Positions 62,276 through 64,000 of a stretch of 64,000 bases of DNA are shown piece by piece. The position numbers and the translations under genes are program-made. The stretch covers positions 66,693 to 130,692 of the forward strand of contig MU270099.1 of NCBI GenBank assembly GCA_021432635.1. Direction: 5' to 3'. Source of the DNA: Thozetella sp. PMI_491. Lineage: Eukaryota; Ascomycota; Sordariomycetes; Chaetosphaeriales; Chaetosphaeriaceae. The notes below the pieces were generated by a model, which saw only the letters and a program-made list of their open reading frames with translations, had not been told where the DNA came from and made no database searches. Within the stretch, counting starts at the first letter, position 1. Each line of letters starts with the position of its first letter.

Positions 62276-62289
62276 AGCCACTCGGATAA

Positions 62290-62750
62290 TACCGCTCTAT
62301 GGAGCGCGTGATCTCCAACTTTTATACAACCATACGAGCGTCTCACTCGACTGCATCCAGAACACGTTTAGCAATTTTGCGGATTACTTTACCTCATACG
62401 TCCGGACCAACGGCCAGGAAAACCACAGCACCCCTATGTCCGGCGCGGTATTTCACTATGCAGTGTGTTTAGATGTCAACTGGGCTTCTTTATCATTACC
62501 GTGCCTCTTGGCTCTAGGAGTCTTGTGCCTCTTCCTCTTCACCGCACTCAAGACGGCTCAGATGGGATTGCCAGTATGGAAGTCGTCCACATACCCATTG
62601 GTCTTCCGAGGCCCACTTGCGGTGGATTCGAGCGGTGGGAATATAACTGAGCCCCGCATGGCGGCAGGGCAGGATTTGGATGCCATAGCATCTATTGAGA
62701 GAGAGCGAATTGATTGTCGTCTCTCTAAACCAGTCGAACCAGGGGACTAA
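62290..62750 (+). pseudogene. C-terminal fragment of a DUF3176-like membrane protein
   Basis: The frame reads TFSNFADYFTSYVRTNG, SGAVFHYAVCLDVNW, a single hydrophobic helix (LPCLLALGVLCLFLFTALK) and then PVWKSSTYPLVFRG, the order I associate with the end of fungal DUF3176 proteins. It has no start of its own and directly abuts the decayed amidohydrolase, so it is probably a truncated copy. Confidence 0.55.
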
Positions 62751-63011
62751 ACTACTAGAGGTCCAGTAAAAACGAGCAGAGATAAATAAGGCTAAATCGG
62801 GCTTACTGCTAGGCTCCGAAATATCTTGTGAGCGAAGCGGTCTCATTGCGCAATAATACCTATGATCCAAGTTGTGCGTGATTGCTCACTCATCACCGCC
62901 TAGCTACACGGAACCGGCATCAGGTCCCAGGCTACCTAATAACAAATCTTCCACACAGGTGTCTCCAATCGAGGCTTACTCACAAGCCTCAAAATTACCA
63001 ACCCAGCCGAA

Positions 63012-64000
63012 TCACTCAGTAACTTTGCACGAGGGGCATGAAGGGTTCATCAGCCCATGATAACTCAGCTTCCCACAGCCCGCCTGCACAAAGCTTGCCT
63101 CTCTCGGGAACGCGTAAGAGTCTCCGTAATACTCCAGCGATACACCTCCCCCGCACGTATTGTTGCCATGAATATAGTAGTACAGCCGACACGCACCACT
63201 CCATGAGGTGGTCCACTCACTCGCAGCACAACCTGGGTTGTCGAGGCACAGTTGGCAGCAGGCACTGGCGTCCATGCCCGGGATACCAATAAGCGAGGGT
63301 GGAAAGAATTCTATCGGAAACACCCAGTCAAGCGGCAAAAGCTGAATAGCGGCACCGTGGCCGTCTCGCTCTGCGATAAGGTTTGTTGGAGCGCACTGCG
63401 CCGCCCTGGTTACGGTTGGTGTTTCAGGGCAGGCAGTGGGAGCAGCCTTGGTAACGTATGCAAGATTCCAGTCGCTGCTGGTTACGGTAACGGTGTTCAG
63501 GTAGACAGTGCTATTATACCTGAACGGTGCAACGGTTAAGGTCTTGTTTGTTGACACCGTTGTCGTTGACAGCCAATTGGACCCCGTCACAGTGGAGGTG
63601 ACGGTGACAGTGCTTCCAACGTGAGTTAGGACGCGGTAAGATGCCGTAAGGGTTACGTAGGTAGTCACGGCGGTTGGCCAGGCGCTCGGCGTGGTCGTGA
63701 CTTGGCCCGAGAAGGGGCTGTAAGTGCCGGTATACACCGTCACGGTTGTAGCGGTCCGTGTGCCGTTGGAAGGCAATGTGCCGCCGGCGCAGGCAGTCGG
63801 CGAGAGTGTTACAGTGGCTCGGGCCGGGCTGACCCATTGCACGATAGTAGATGTCCCATTGCTTGTGACGGAACGAGGAACTGACAATGTGGTGATGGGA
63901 GCGGCTGTGTACGTTGAGAGAGGAAAGGTGACCTGGTCGGTTATCCAGTGAGTTACAGTGATGTCGCTGCTGGCGGGCGGCTCGCTGACGTACGACGTCA
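63012..64000 (-). CDS. Thr-rich secreted protein with Cys-rich apple/PAN-like C-terminus (partial)
   Basis: The frame ends at 63012 and stays open to the right edge of the window, so the N-terminus lies outside. The visible 329 or so residues begin with Thr/Ser/Val-rich repeat-like sequence (TVTVYTGTYSP, TVTVTSTVTGSNW, TVTVTSSDWN) typical of fungal cell-wall or surface proteins. They end in a Cys-rich unit with CCQLCLDNPGCAASEW, SGACRLYYY and SFVQAGCG, resembling an apple/PAN-type fold. Sequons such as NST and NKT fit secretion. I do not recognise a specific family. Confidence 0.7.
   Translation of the reverse strand, partial: TSYVSEPPASSDITVTHWITDQVTFPLSTYTAAPITTLSVPRSVTSNGTSTIVQWVSPARATVTLSPTACAGGTLPSNGTRTATTVTVYTGTYSPFSGQVTTTPSAWPTAVTTYVTLTASYRVLTHVGSTVTVTSTVTGSNWLSTTTVSTNKTLTVAPFRYNSTVYLNTVTVTSSDWNLAYVTKAAPTACPETPTVTRAAQCAPTNLIAERDGHGAAIQLLPLDWVFPIEFFPPSLIGIPGMDASACCQLCLDNPGCAASEWTTSWSGACRLYYYIHGNNTCGGGVSLEYYGDSYAFPREASFVQAGCGKLSYHGLMNPSCPSCKVTE

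Noticed and set aside
1-64000. CRISPR arrays, rRNA or tRNA genes
   Set aside because: No regularly spaced repeats and no cloverleaf or rRNA-like sequence was recognised; a tRNA scan would be needed to exclude a tRNA fully.

Overview
The window is nuclear DNA of a filamentous ascomycete (Pezizomycotina; I lean to Sordariomycetes but cannot prove the class). The evidence is: short introns of about 50-130 nt with GT...AG ends and CTRAC-like branch sites in nearly every gene; a giant multimodular NRPS; fungal-only families (LaeA-like methyltransferase, full-length ABCC transporter, fungal-type multicopper oxidase); and AT-rich islands with degenerate transposon remnants whose differences are mostly C/T and G/A, as expected from RIP.

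Region 1 (244-35857) is a biosynthetic locus. An ABCC-type exporter (244-5545, minus) and a huge NRPS (8028-33846, plus) diverge from a 2.5 kb intergenic region. Splicing nine introns gives 24,996 nt, exactly 8332 codons including the stop. The domain order is [C-lobe remnant]-A1-T1-E1-C1-A2-T2-C2-A3-T3-E2-C3-A4-T4-C4-A5-T5-E3-C5-T6-C6-T7: five A domains, epimerases in modules 1, 3 and 5, and an A-less end. It predicts a D-L-D-L-D-(L) peptide and matches, from memory, the NRPS4/NPS4 type linked to cyclic hexapeptides and surface hydrophobicity. A LaeA-like methyltransferase (34304-35857, minus) follows tail-to-tail. Oddities are a first-module intron that seems to end in GG and a last T domain with Ile where the phosphopantetheine serine should be.

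Region 2 (36.2-40.6 kb) holds an AT-rich repeat-like island and a secreted glycoside-hydrolase-like protein (37243-39091, minus).

Region 3 (40.6-49.5 kb) looks like a half-decayed aromatic/stilbene catabolic cluster. An apparently intact carotenoid-oxygenase/stilbene-dioxygenase-family enzyme, MFS transporter and salicylaldehyde-dehydrogenase-like ALDH surround two pseudogenes: a gentisate-dioxygenase-like cupin and a fumarylacetoacetate/fumarylpyruvate hydrolase. Both carry stop codons and frameshifts.

Region 4 (49.5-52.4 kb) is gene-poor and repeat-rich: GC-rich hairpins, then a 1 kb non-autonomous TA-flanked inverted-repeat element whose left arm is interrupted by a second, 149 bp inverted-repeat element.

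Region 5 (52.4-64 kb) contains a 2EXR/F-box-like gene and a secreted protein that joins a quinoprotein-like beta-propeller, a Ser/Thr-rich linker and a Fet3-type multicopper oxidase in one chain (54172-58529, minus). After these come a decayed amidohydrolase, a DUF3176-like C-terminal fragment and, running off the right edge, a Thr-rich secreted protein with a Cys-rich apple/PAN-like tail.

The most unusual items are the propeller-multicopper oxidase fusion, the NRPS anomalies, the decayed catabolic cluster and the nested transposon.
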